A DNA stretch of 64,000 nucleotides from Jiangella alba (GTDB lineage: Bacteria; Actinomycetota; Actinomycetes; Jiangellales; Jiangellaceae). The stretch is from assembly GCF_900106035.1 (NCBI RefSeq), contig NZ_FNUC01000004.1, positions 2,418,001-2,482,000 on the forward strand, in the 5' to 3' direction. The translations under genes were made by a program, and so were the position numbers. The notes under the pieces were generated by a model. That model was not told where the DNA came from and ran no database searches. It was given only the letters and a program-made list of their open reading frames with translations. Of this stretch, positions 27,631 through 35,564 are shown piece by piece; position 1 is the first letter of the stretch, and each line of letters begins with the position of its first letter.

Positions 27631-27679
27631 GCGAGGGTGTCCAAGATCAGTTTGTGAGAACAAACCTGGACACCCTCGC
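27631..27679 (+). promoter_or_regulatory. Hairpin masking the transposase start
   Basis: GCGAGGGTGTCCA (27631-27643) pairs with TGGACACCCTCGC (27667-27679), and inside it GTTTGT pairs with ACAAAC around a GAGA loop. The GTG start (27654-27656) lies in the inner stem-loop, so a transcript entering from outside would hide it. Confidence 0.6.
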
Positions 27680-28571
27680 GACTGCACTGTACGTGACGGT
27701 CGATGACCTGTTGATCGATTCTCCGCACCTGGCGCCGTGGCGGCCCAGGGTCGGGATCGAGCCGAGGATCAGCGACGCGGAGTTGGTGACGCTGGCGGTG
27801 ATGCAGGCCCTGCTGGGGTTCACCTCTGAGGCTCGCTGGCTGCGCTACGGACGCGCTCACCTGCGGCATCTGTTCCCATACCTGCCCCAGCAGCCCGGCT
27901 ACAACAAGCGGCTGCGGCGCCTCGGCGCCACGATCGCCCAGCTGGTCGGGGTGCTGGCCCGGGACACGAGCATGTGGACCGATGACGTCTGGGTGGCCGA
28001 TTCCACCCCGGTCGAGTGTGCCCGATCACGGGAGACGGCGCGGCGCTCGGACCTGGCCGGGTGGGCCGAGTACGGCTACTGCGCCTCGCATTCGAGGTTC
28101 TTCTGGGGACTGCGGCTGCACCTGCTGTGCACACTGCACGGCCTGCCGGTCGGGTTCGCCCTGACCGGCGCGAAGGCCGACGAACGCCAGACGCTGCTCG
28201 GGATGCTCGATGCCGACCCCGAGCTCACCGGTCCCGGGCGGGCCGGGCAGATCGTGATCGCGGACAAGAACTACTACGGCCGCGAGTTCGAGACCACCCT
28301 CACCGACGCCGGCGTGGACCTGCTGCGCCCGGCCCGCAAAGGCGAACCCCAGCGGGCCGGGACCGAGTTCTTCAAACCGTTGCGGCAGGTCATCGAGTCG
28401 ATCAACGACACCCTCAAGGGCCAGCTCGATCTCGAACAGCATGGCGGACACACCCCGGCCGGAGTGTGGGTCCGCGTCACTCAACGCATCCTGGCCCTCA
28501 CCGCGGCAATCTGGCACAACGACCACACCGGTCAGGCGACCAAGCGATCCCTCCTGGCCTACGACCACTGA
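27654..28571 (+). CDS. IS982-family transposase
   Basis: 305 aa DDE-type transposase. Typical segments are NLDTLATALYVTVDDLL, RISDAELVTLAVMQALLGF, VWVADSTPVECARSRETARR, AEYGYCASHSRFFWGLRLHL and IADKNYYGREFE, close to actinobacterial IS982 members. GTG 27654 gives the standard N-terminus; an upstream GTG at 27627 would be extra and sits outside the hairpin. The reading frame has no breaks. Confidence 0.92.
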   Translation: MRTNLDTLATALYVTVDDLLIDSPHLAPWRPRVGIEPRISDAELVTLAVMQALLGFTSEARWLRYGRAHLRHLFPYLPQQPGYNKRLRRLGATIAQLVGVLARDTSMWTDDVWVADSTPVECARSRETARRSDLAGWAEYGYCASHSRFFWGLRLHLLCTLHGLPVGFALTGAKADERQTLLGMLDADPELTGPGRAGQIVIADKNYYGREFETTLTDAGVDLLRPARKGEPQRAGTEFFKPLRQVIESINDTLKGQLDLEQHGGHTPAGVWVRVTQRILALTAAIWHNDHTGQATKRSLLAYDH

Positions 28572-28603
28572 CCACCTTGGAATCGGTCATCTAGGCGCGC
28601 GCC

Positions 28604-28609
28604 TACCAT
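28604..28609 (+). promoter_or_regulatory. ispH: -10 element of ispH, next to the IS end
   Basis: TACCAT (28604-28609) ends 7 nt before the ispH ATG, fitting leaderless transcription. The IS right end is only 10-14 bp upstream, so any -35 for this promoter now lies in IS sequence; TTGGAA at 28577-28582 is present but with a long 21-nt spacer. Confidence 0.55.
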
Positions 28610-28616
28610 GGGACAC

Positions 28617-29582
28617 ATGACTGATTCGGGCCGAGTCCTGCTCGCCGCACCCCGGGGCTACTGCGCGGGTGTCGACCGCGCCGTCGTCACCGTCGAGAAG
28701 GCGCTCGACCACTACGGCCCGCCGGTCTACGTCCGCAAGCAGATCGTGCACAACAAGCACGTCGTCGAGACGCTCGAAGAGCGCGGCGCCATCTTCGTCG
28801 AGGAGCTGTCCGAGGTGCCCGAGGGCGCGCTCGTCGTCTTCTCCGCGCACGGCGTGTCGCCCATGGTGCACGCCGAGGCCACCGACCGCGGCCTGCGCAC
28901 CATCGACGCCACCTGCCCGCTGGTCACCAAGGTGCACAACGAGGCCCGCCGGTTCGCCAAGGACGACCTCGACATCGTGCTCATCGGCCACGCCGGGCAC
29001 GAGGAGGTCGAGGGCACCGCCGGTGAGGCGCCCGAGCACATCCAGCTGGTCGAGAGCCCCGACGACGTCGACAAGGTGCAGGTCCGCGACCCGTCCCGGG
29101 TCGTCTGGCTGTCGCAGACCACGCTGTCGGTCGACGAGACGTACGAGACCGTCGGCCGGCTGCGCGAGCGGTTCCCGGCACTCATCAGCCCGCCCAGCGA
29201 CGACATCTGCTACGCGACGCAGAACCGCCAGGTCGCCATCAAGGAGGTCGCGGCCGAGTCCGAGCTGGTGCTGGTCGTCGGCTCGGCCAACTCGTCGAAC
29301 TCGGTGCGGCTGGTCGAGGTCGCCCTCGACGCCGGCGCCGACGCCGCCTACCGCATCGACAACGCGTCCGAGATCGACGACGCCTGGCTCGAAGGCGTCA
29401 CCACGGTCGGCCTCACCAGCGGCGCGTCGGTGCCCGAGGACCTCGTCGACGGCGTCGTCACCTACCTCGGCGAGCGCGGCTTCCCCACCGTCGAGGAGCA
29501 CCGCACCACCGAGGAGTCGCTGATCTTCTCGCTGCCGCGCGAGCTGCGTCGCGACCTCAGATCGTCGGCGACCTCCGACTGA
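28617..29582 (+). CDS. ispH: 4-hydroxy-3-methylbut-2-enyl diphosphate reductase
   Basis: 321 aa. IspH/LytB catalyses the last step of the MEP isoprenoid pathway, making IPP and DMAPP with an iron-sulfur cluster. The three conserved cluster cysteines are C16 ([11 protein letters not shown]), C100 ([11 protein letters not shown]) and C198 ([10 protein letters not shown]); HGVSP and the GSANSSNS motif are also present. ATG 28617 is preferred over ATG 28608, which overlaps the -10. The pathway is usually essential, so the IS insertion just upstream must still allow expression. Confidence 0.96.
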   Translation: MTDSGRVLLAAPRGYCAGVDRAVVTVEKALDHYGPPVYVRKQIVHNKHVVETLEERGAIFVEELSEVPEGALVVFSAHGVSPMVHAEATDRGLRTIDATCPLVTKVHNEARRFAKDDLDIVLIGHAGHEEVEGTAGEAPEHIQLVESPDDVDKVQVRDPSRVVWLSQTTLSVDETYETVGRLRERFPALISPPSDDICYATQNRQVAIKEVAAESELVLVVGSANSSNSVRLVEVALDAGADAAYRIDNASEIDDAWLEGVTTVGLTSGASVPEDLVDGVVTYLGERGFPTVEEHRTTEESLIFSLPRELRRDLRSSATSD

Positions 29583-29588
29583 CGGCGG

Positions 29589-30038
29589 TCAGCTCTTCTT
29601 GTCCTTGCTGCCGCCGAGGCCGGCGATCAGCAGGATCAGCCCCCAGATGCCGAGCGGCCAGATGGGCCAGAACCGCTGCAGCTCGCCCGAGGCGATGCTG
29701 CTGATGCCCCAGATGCCGATCATGATGACGGCGGCGCCGGCCCACCCCTGCCACTCGTCGAGGTACTCGCGCAGTTCGCGCTTCTTCCGTTCGGCGACGG
29801 CCTGCTCCTCCTGCTCCTCGGCCTGACGGCGTTCGCGCTGCAGCGGCTGCGGCAGGTCGGCCGTGAGGCGGTCGAGGTCGCCGTAGGTGCGTGACTGCCA
29901 CACCGCCTGGATGCGGCGCTCGTACTCGTCGTCGTCGAGCCGCCCCTCGCCGAAGGCGTCGCGCAGGTCCTCGGCCACCAGCTCGCGATCGGCGTCGCTC
30001 GCCCGCTGTTCCGGCCGCCGCGCGGGCAGGTCGCTCAT
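29589..30038 (-). CDS. DUF1707 protein with two membrane helices
   Basis: 149 aa. DUF1707 domain (RASDADRELVAEDLRDAFGEG, DDDEYERRIQAVWQSRTYGD), then a charged coiled coil (RERRQAEEQEEQAVAERKKR) and two C-terminal membrane helices (AAVIMIGIWGISSIA and WPLGIWGLILLIAGLGG). GAGAGGAG precedes the ATG. This is the third DUF1707 protein in the window and the only one with a membrane anchor. It converges on ispH with a gap of 6 nt. Confidence 0.82.
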   Translation of the reverse strand: MSDLPARRPEQRASDADRELVAEDLRDAFGEGRLDDDEYERRIQAVWQSRTYGDLDRLTADLPQPLQRERRQAEEQEEQAVAERKKRELREYLDEWQGWAGAAVIMIGIWGISSIASGELQRFWPIWPLGIWGLILLIAGLGGSKDKKS

Positions 30039-30186
30039 CCCGGCGTTCTCCTCTCGTGTGTCCGAGCAAGAATACGACCGGAACCGGGCCGGAGCGGTCA
30101 CCTGGAACGACCACGGCGGACTTCCGGCGCATGTGGCGGGACCTTGGTCCCTGGCCGCCCGGGTCCGGCCTGTGGAATCTGAAGGT

Positions 30187-30618
30187 GTGGACGCACTTGC
30201 CCGTGCCGATTCCCCCGGCCTCGAGAACCTCGGACGGTCGGACTGCTTCGCCCTGCTGCGGTCGGTGCCGATCGGGCGCATCGTGTTCACCGAGGCCGCG
30301 CTGCCGGCGATCCAGCCGGTGAACTTCGTGCTGGACGGCGACGACGTGATCATCCGGACGGGCATGGGGTCGAAGCTGGCCGCCGCGACCCGCTCCGCCG
30401 TCGTCGCGTTCGAGGCCGACGAGTACGACGAGGACGCGCTGACGGGCTGGTCGGTGGTGCTGGTCGGCCGGGCCGAGGCGGTCGTCGACGAGGCCGAGCG
30501 GCGCGAGCTGGCGACGCTCGGGCTGACGCCGTGGGCGCTGGGCGAGCGGCCGCACTACATCCGGATCCGCCCGGAGATCGTCCGGGGCCGCCGGATCCGC
30601 CGTCCGGCGGCGCTCTGA
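30187..30618 (+). CDS. Pyridoxamine 5'-phosphate oxidase-family flavin-binding protein
   Basis: 143 aa split-barrel protein. It shows the pattern of small actinobacterial PNPOx-like proteins: LRSVPIGRIVFTEAALPAIQPVNFVLDGDDVIIRTG, then KLAAATRSAVVAFEADEYDE, TGWSVVLVGRAEAV and YIRIRPEIVRGRRI. Such proteins bind FMN or F420 and may have a redox role; the true substrate is unknown. The start is uncertain: GTG 30187 (possible leaderless) or GTG 30172. It is divergent from the DUF1707 membrane gene. Confidence 0.82.
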   Translation: MDALARADSPGLENLGRSDCFALLRSVPIGRIVFTEAALPAIQPVNFVLDGDDVIIRTGMGSKLAAATRSAVVAFEADEYDEDALTGWSVVLVGRAEAVVDEAERRELATLGLTPWALGERPHYIRIRPEIVRGRRIRRPAAL

Positions 30619-30739
30619 CCCGGTTCAGGACCAACGTCCCATCGACTGGCGACCTTTGCCAGCGGCGCCCGGCGCCGCGTCGCGATGGACTGGAGTCAGC
30701 GCCGGAGAGGCCGGCGAAACTCCAGAAGGAGACGGGACG

Positions 30740-31306
30740 ATGACCACGTCCAGCAGTCACGACGCGCCGATCAGGGCCACGGGGCCCGCGGCCGCCGAGC
30801 CCGTCACGACCCCCGACGTTCGTCCGGTCGCGCTCCAGTACGTTCTGGGCCTGCTGCGGTTGGCTCTGGGCTGGACCTTCCTCTGGGCGTTCCTGGACAA
30901 GACGTTCGGCCTGGGCTACTCGACTCCGAGCGAGAACGCGTGGATCGACGGCGGCAGCCCCACCAGCGGGTACCTGTCGGGTGTCGAGGGCCCGTTCAAG
31001 GACTTCTTCACCAACCTGGCCGGTGACACCTGGGTCGACTGGCTGTTCATGATCGGTCTGCTCGGTATCGGGCTGGCGCTGATCCTCGGTATCGGGATGC
31101 GGGTGGCGGCCGTGGCCGGTGTGTTGATGCTCGCCATGATGTACATGGCGTCGCTGCCGCTGGAGACCAACCCGTTCATGGACGAGCACCTCATCGAGGC
31201 GCTCGCGATCGTGGTGCTGGCGCTGACCTTCTCGGGCCGCTACCTCGGGCTGGGGCGGCTGTGGGAACGGATCCCGTTCGTCCAGAAGAACCGCTGGCTC
31301 ATCTGA
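30740..31306 (+). CDS. DoxX-family membrane protein
   Basis: 188 aa with four membrane helices. It has the DoxX-type first helix (YVLGLLRLALGWTFLWAFLDKTFG), an extracytoplasmic loop with GPFKDFFTNLAGDTWVDWLF, and a C-terminal EALAIVVLALTFSGRYLGLGRLW. AAGGAG lies 8 nt before the ATG. DoxX relatives work in oxidative or thiol stress and quinone chemistry; the role here is unknown. Its stop overlaps the 3' end of the convergent PAP2 gene by 8 bp. Confidence 0.85.
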   Translation: MTTSSSHDAPIRATGPAAAEPVTTPDVRPVALQYVLGLLRLALGWTFLWAFLDKTFGLGYSTPSENAWIDGGSPTSGYLSGVEGPFKDFFTNLAGDTWVDWLFMIGLLGIGLALILGIGMRVAAVAGVLMLAMMYMASLPLETNPFMDEHLIEALAIVVLALTFSGRYLGLGRLWERIPFVQKNRWLI

Positions 31307-31964
31307 GCCACTGATCGTTCTGCCCGCGCCGGGTCCCACCGAGGGGCCCGGCGCGGACCCACGTCACGGCGGCCGCCGCCAGCGCCGTCACCCCGACCCC
31401 GAGCGCCGCCCCCGCGAGCACGTCGTGCAGGTAATGGACGCCGCCGGCCACCCGCGCGAGCGCGATGGCCGCCGCGACCGGCACCACCAGCGGCCACACC
31501 GGCGGCACGACGAGGACGCAGGCGGTCGCGAGCGCCGCGGCGATGGTGGCGTGGTTGCTCGGCCAGGACCAGTCGCCCGGTGACGGACAGCCGAGCACCG
31601 TCTCGACCGCCACGGCGCGGCACGGTCGCTCCTCGGCGACCACGACCTTGAGCAGTTCGCTGGCGCCGTAGGCGAGCACCGCACCCACACCGGCCGCGAC
31701 CGTCAGCGCGAACCGTCCCCACTCCCGGCGCACCGCGACCACCGCGGCGATCGCCAGCGCCGCCGCGACGAGCGCCAGCAGACCCCGCCCGGCGGCCAGC
31801 TCGACCACGTCGCGCAGCCAGGGCGGCGCGTCCAGCGCGGTCCCGGCGATGTCGCGGTAAACGGGCTCTCGAACGGGGACGGCGGCGGCGCCGACCGCGC
31901 CGAGACCGGCCGTGAGGACGACGGTCCGGCGGCCGGGCCGCGCTTCCAGCTGGGTGTCGATCAT
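31299..31964 (-). CDS. PAP2-superfamily phosphatase
   Basis: 221 aa, about five to six membrane helices. The three PAP2 motifs are present: K-x6-R-P (KVVVAEERP), P-S-N-H (WSWPSNHAT, a variant of PSGH) and R-x5-H-x3-D (ARVAGGVHYLHD). Such enzymes dephosphorylate lipid phosphates (undecaprenyl-PP or phosphatidate type). ATG 31964 has TAGCGT ending 7 nt upstream and no ribosome site, again a leaderless pattern. Confidence 0.85.
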   Translation of the reverse strand: MIDTQLEARPGRRTVVLTAGLGAVGAAAVPVREPVYRDIAGTALDAPPWLRDVVELAAGRGLLALVAAALAIAAVVAVRREWGRFALTVAAGVGAVLAYGASELLKVVVAEERPCRAVAVETVLGCPSPGDWSWPSNHATIAAALATACVLVVPPVWPLVVPVAAAIALARVAGGVHYLHDVLAGAALGVGVTALAAAAVTWVRAGPLGGTRRGQNDQWLR

Positions 31965-31977
31965 CCGGTCAACGCTA

Positions 31978-32799
31978 GGAACGCGCAGGCCAGGGCACAT
32001 CTGACCAAGGTCGGCGCCGCCCCTGCGACGTTCGGCGTACTTGGGGCGTGGCGGGGTGGACGATGGTCGTATCCGGCCCCGCGTGCGTGTGGGCGGGTGG
32101 GCGCTCGCGGCCGTGGCCACGCCCGCCGCCGCGTTATCGGTCCGCCACCCGCGGCAGATCGCCGCCGCCTCGTCGGTTCGGCACCCGTGCCGGCCGGTTG
32201 CCGGCCGCCGCCGGGTCATCGGTCCGCCACCCCGGCCGGTGCCCGGCCGCCGCGTCGTCCGTCGGGCACCCGTGCCGGCCGCCGCGTCGTCCGTGCGGCA
32301 CCCGCCGCAGCCGCGCTTCGTCCGCCCGGCACCAGCTGCGGCCGTGCGTCCGTCCGGCCCCTGCGCCGGCCGGACGCCGGACGCCGCCGCTTTCGCCCGT
32401 CCGGCACTCGCCGCGGCCGCTCGCCGGGCGCCGCGTCGTCTGTCGGGCACCCGCCGCGGCCGCGCGTCCGTCCGGCACCCGCCGCGGCCGCTCGCCGGCC
32501 GCCGCGTCGTCCGTCCGCCACCTGCCGCGGTTGTGACGTGGTCCTGACAACTGGTCATAGGCCCCTTGGCAGACCACCACGCTTCTGCTAACTTTCTTTC
32601 CAATTCGATTCGAGGCCATTCCGGCGCAATGTTCCGATGGCTGGGAATCGGCCGATCCGCGTCGGCCGATCACCAGTCGCGTCGGCGAGTCATACCCCTA
32701 GTCAATGGTGCGCGACGGCCTGCGTGCGCCCTCGTGGAGGTGACCGCGTCACCGCGATCGGATCCCCGCACGGACGAGCCTCTCGCAAGGAGTCAGCCC
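31978..32799. other. 820-bp intergenic region upstream of the chitinase gene
   Basis: No convincing gene. The middle (about 32135-32532) is a degenerate GC-rich repeat block. The last 230 bp become AT-richer (CTAACTTTCTTTCCAATTCG near 32588) and probably carry the chitinase promoter and leader. Long open frames on both strands arise from the GC-rich repeats and have no start signals. Confidence 0.6.
32135..32532. repeat. Degenerate 25-bp-core repeat block
   Basis: About 11 versions of a core like CGTCCGTCCGGCACCCGCCG recur at irregular 29-48 bp spacings from about 32135 to 32532, often joined by GGCCGC(T/C)CGCCGG. The copies are diverged, in contrast to the tidy 66-bp array at 6835. Confidence 0.65.
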
Positions 32800-35511
32800 A
32801 TGAAGACACGATGGCGTACCGCGGTGGCGTACGGCGCCGCCGCAGGCCTGCTGGTCACGAGCGTCGCGGCGGCGTTTGCCGGCCAGCCGTCGCGACCGGA
32901 CGGCGATCCGGCGGCGGCGTCGGAGCCGGCGCAGACGCGCGGCGCCGCCGCGGCCGAGAACGGTTACCGCAACGTCGGCTACTTCACCCAGTGGGGGATC
33001 TACGGCCGCGACTTCCTGGTCCAGGATCTCGACCTCACCGGCGCGGCGTCCGACCTCACCCATCTCAACTACGCGTTCGCCAACATCCACCCGGACACGC
33101 TGACCTGTTTCGAGGCCAATCGTCCGAACGGGCCCAAGGACTCGCCGGCCGAGGGCGACTACGCCGGCGACGCGTGGGCCGACTACGGCCGCGGGTTCGC
33201 CGCCGGCGACTCCGTCGACGGGGTCGGCGACACCTGGGACCAGCCGCTGGCCGGGAATTTCAACCAGATCAAGGAACTCAAGGCGAAGTACCCGCACCTG
33301 AAGGCGCTGGTCTCGATCGGCGGCTGGACGTGGTCACGGCACTTCTCCCGGGCCGCCGCCACACCGGAGAGCCGCGAGCGGTTCGTGTCGTCGTGCGTCG
33401 ACCGGTTCCTGCGCGGCGACCTGCCCGTGATCGACGGACGGGGCGGCCCGGGCGCCGCGGCGGGCGTGTTCGACGGGTTCGACATCGACTGGGAGTGGCC
33501 CGGCGTGCCGGAGGACCTCCAGCACCCCGGCAACCACTGGTCGCCGAACGACAAGGAGAACTTCACCGCGCTGCTGGCCGAGTTCCGCCGTCAGCTCGAC
33601 GCACTGGGCGCCGAGACCGGTGCGGCGTACGAGCTGAGCGCGTTCCTGCCGGCGAACCCCGTCCTCGTCGACGCCGGCTGGGACGTCACGCAGATCTTCG
33701 ACTCCCTCGACTTCGGCAACGTGCAGGGCTACGACCTGCACGGCACCTGGCGGCCGGACCTCGCCGGGCACCAGGCCAACACCTACGACGACCCGGCGAA
33801 CCCGCTGGCCGACGGGCAGCGCTTCAGCGTCGACGCGGCGATGAGCTACTACGTCGACCGGGGCGTGCCACCGTCGCAGCTCACCGTCGGCATCCCGCTC
33901 TACGGCCGGGGCTGGACCGGGGTCGCGGACGGCGGGACGCACGGGGCGTGGCAGCCGGCCACCGGCGCCGCGCCGGGCGAGTTCCCCGAGGAGCCGGGGA
34001 CCGACCGCTACCGCAACCTGCGCGGCGGCCAGATCTTCCACGACGAGCAGGTGCTGGCCTCGTGGTCGTACGACGGCACCGAGTTCTGGTCGTTCGACGA
34101 CCCGTGGCTGGTGGACAAGAAGGCCGACTACATCACCGCCGGCGGCTTCGGCGGCGCGATGTGGTGGGACCTCGCCGGCGACTACCAGAACGAGCTGGTC
34201 GGGCTGATGGGCTCGCGGCTGGCGACCGGCGGGCCGGGCGACCCGGGTGGCGGCGACGTGTCCGGCGGCGACGTGTCCGGTGGTGACGTCTCGGGCGGCG
34301 ATGTGTCGGGCGGCGAGGGCGGCGGGCCGGAGGGCTGCACGGAGCCGGCCTGGGACCGGGCGACGGTGTACGTCGGCGGCGACCGGGTCTCGTACGACGG
34401 TCACCACTGGACCGCCCGGCACTGGACCCAGGGCGACACCCCGGCCCCGAGCGAATGGGGTCCCTGGCGCGACGACGGCGCCTGCTCCGGCGGGACGGAC
34501 ACCGGTGCCGACACCGGTACCGACGTCGGCGCGGTCGCCGGTACGGAGACCGGCACCGAGACGGGCGGCGACGCCGGCTCGGAGACCGGCACCGAGGACG
34601 GCGGCGATCCCGGCGGCCCGGGCGATCCCGGCCACCGCTGGCTGACCGGCTACTGGCACAACTTCGACAACGGCTCCACCGTGCTGCGCGTCTCGCAGGT
34701 GCCGGCCGCGTACAACCTGCTGGCCATCGCGTTCGCCGACAACCTGGCGGGCACGCCGGGCGGCATCACGTTCAACCTCGACACCGGCGGGCTCGGCGGC
34801 TACACCGTCGACCAGTTCAAGGCCGACGTCGCCGCCCGGCAGGCCGCCGGCGGCTCCGTCGTCATCTCGGTCGGCGGCCAGAACGGCCACGTCAACGTCA
34901 CCAACGCGACCGAGGCGGCCAACTTCGCCCAGACCACCTGGGCGCTGATGCAGGAGTACGGCTTCGACGGCGTCGACATCGACCTGGAGCACGGGATCAA
35001 CGCGACGTACATGGAGCAGGCGCTGCGGCAACTGCGGTCGCTGGCCGGCGCGGACCTGATCGTCACCATGGCGCCGCAGACGATCGACTTCCAGGCGCCG
35101 ACGTACGAGTACTACAAGCTGGCGCTGGCGATCCGCGACATCCTCACCATCGTCAACATGCAGTACTACAACTCCGGCACGATGATGGGCTGCAACCAGC
35201 AGGTCTACGCCCAGGGCACGGTCGACTTCCTGACCTCGCTCGCCTGCATCCAGCTCCAGGCCGGACTCGCGCCGCACCAGGTCGGGCTCGGCCTGCCGGC
35301 GACGTCACAGGCGGCGGGCGGCGGCCACCAGTCGCCGTCGAACGTCACGGCCGCCCTCGACTGCCTGGCGACGGCGACGCGCTGCGGCAGCTTCGTCCCG
35401 GCCGATCCGTGGGGTCCGATCGGCGGGGCGATGACCTGGTCGGTCAACTGGGACGCGACGAACGGCTACCAGTTCGCCAACACGCTGGGCGCCTATCTCG
35501 GGACCGGCTGA
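32800..35511 (+). CDS. Secreted two-domain GH18 chitinase with internal carbohydrate-binding module
   Basis: 903 aa, exported. Signal peptide at residues 1-28. First GH18 domain (about 45-480): SxGG motif ALVSIGGWTW and DGFDIDWEWPG with catalytic E232. A linker with four GGDVS repeats, then a CBM5/12-type chitin-binding module (about 513-562; AWDRATVYVGGDRVSYDGHHW). A Thr/Gly/Glu/Asp linker follows, then a second GH18 domain (about 610-903): SVGGQNG and DGVDIDLEHG with catalytic E730. Two active GH18 domains of different subtypes in one chain suggest combined endo and processive attack on chitin. AAGGAG lies 7 nt before the ATG. No regulator gene is adjacent. Confidence 0.93.
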   Translation: MKTRWRTAVAYGAAAGLLVTSVAAAFAGQPSRPDGDPAAASEPAQTRGAAAAENGYRNVGYFTQWGIYGRDFLVQDLDLTGAASDLTHLNYAFANIHPDTLTCFEANRPNGPKDSPAEGDYAGDAWADYGRGFAAGDSVDGVGDTWDQPLAGNFNQIKELKAKYPHLKALVSIGGWTWSRHFSRAAATPESRERFVSSCVDRFLRGDLPVIDGRGGPGAAAGVFDGFDIDWEWPGVPEDLQHPGNHWSPNDKENFTALLAEFRRQLDALGAETGAAYELSAFLPANPVLVDAGWDVTQIFDSLDFGNVQGYDLHGTWRPDLAGHQANTYDDPANPLADGQRFSVDAAMSYYVDRGVPPSQLTVGIPLYGRGWTGVADGGTHGAWQPATGAAPGEFPEEPGTDRYRNLRGGQIFHDEQVLASWSYDGTEFWSFDDPWLVDKKADYITAGGFGGAMWWDLAGDYQNELVGLMGSRLATGGPGDPGGGDVSGGDVSGGDVSGGDVSGGEGGGPEGCTEPAWDRATVYVGGDRVSYDGHHWTARHWTQGDTPAPSEWGPWRDDGACSGGTDTGADTGTDVGAVAGTETGTETGGDAGSETGTEDGGDPGGPGDPGHRWLTGYWHNFDNGSTVLRVSQVPAAYNLLAIAFADNLAGTPGGITFNLDTGGLGGYTVDQFKADVAARQAAGGSVVISVGGQNGHVNVTNATEAANFAQTTWALMQEYGFDGVDIDLEHGINATYMEQALRQLRSLAGADLIVTMAPQTIDFQAPTYEYYKLALAIRDILTIVNMQYYNSGTMMGCNQQVYAQGTVDFLTSLACIQLQAGLAPHQVGLGLPATSQAAGGGHQSPSNVTAALDCLATATRCGSFVPADPWGPIGGAMTWSVNWDATNGYQFANTLGAYLGTG

Positions 35512-35528
35512 CCTCCAGGACCAGGCGA

Positions 35529-35564
35529 CGGGTGAGTGCCACGGCCCCACCGGGCGCTCACCCG
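35529..35564. terminator. Bidirectional terminator hairpin
   Basis: CGGGTGAGTGCC (35529-35540) pairs with GGCGCTCACCCG (35553-35564), a 12-bp stem with one G-T pair and a 12-nt loop. It is placed at the converging ends of the chitinase gene and the unknown gene on the other strand. Confidence 0.7.

Larger units (their letters stand above)
27583..28590 (+). mobile_element. IS982-family insertion sequence
   Basis: About 1,008 bp. Ends are inverted repeats: left ATGACCTATTCCAAG from 27583, and right, read inward from 28590, ATGACCGATTCCAAG. CTAG flanks both ends (27579-27582 and 28591-28594) and may be a 4-bp target duplication; because CTAG is its own complement, it could equally be part of the ends. 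One transposase gene fills the element, so it appears intact. It is inserted between the divergent xseA and ispH genes. Confidence 0.88.

Noticed and set aside
32135-32603. Long open frames through the degenerate GC-rich repeat block
   Set aside because: High GC removes stop codons on all frames; the predicted proteins are low-complexity Arg/Ala/Pro and lack start signals.
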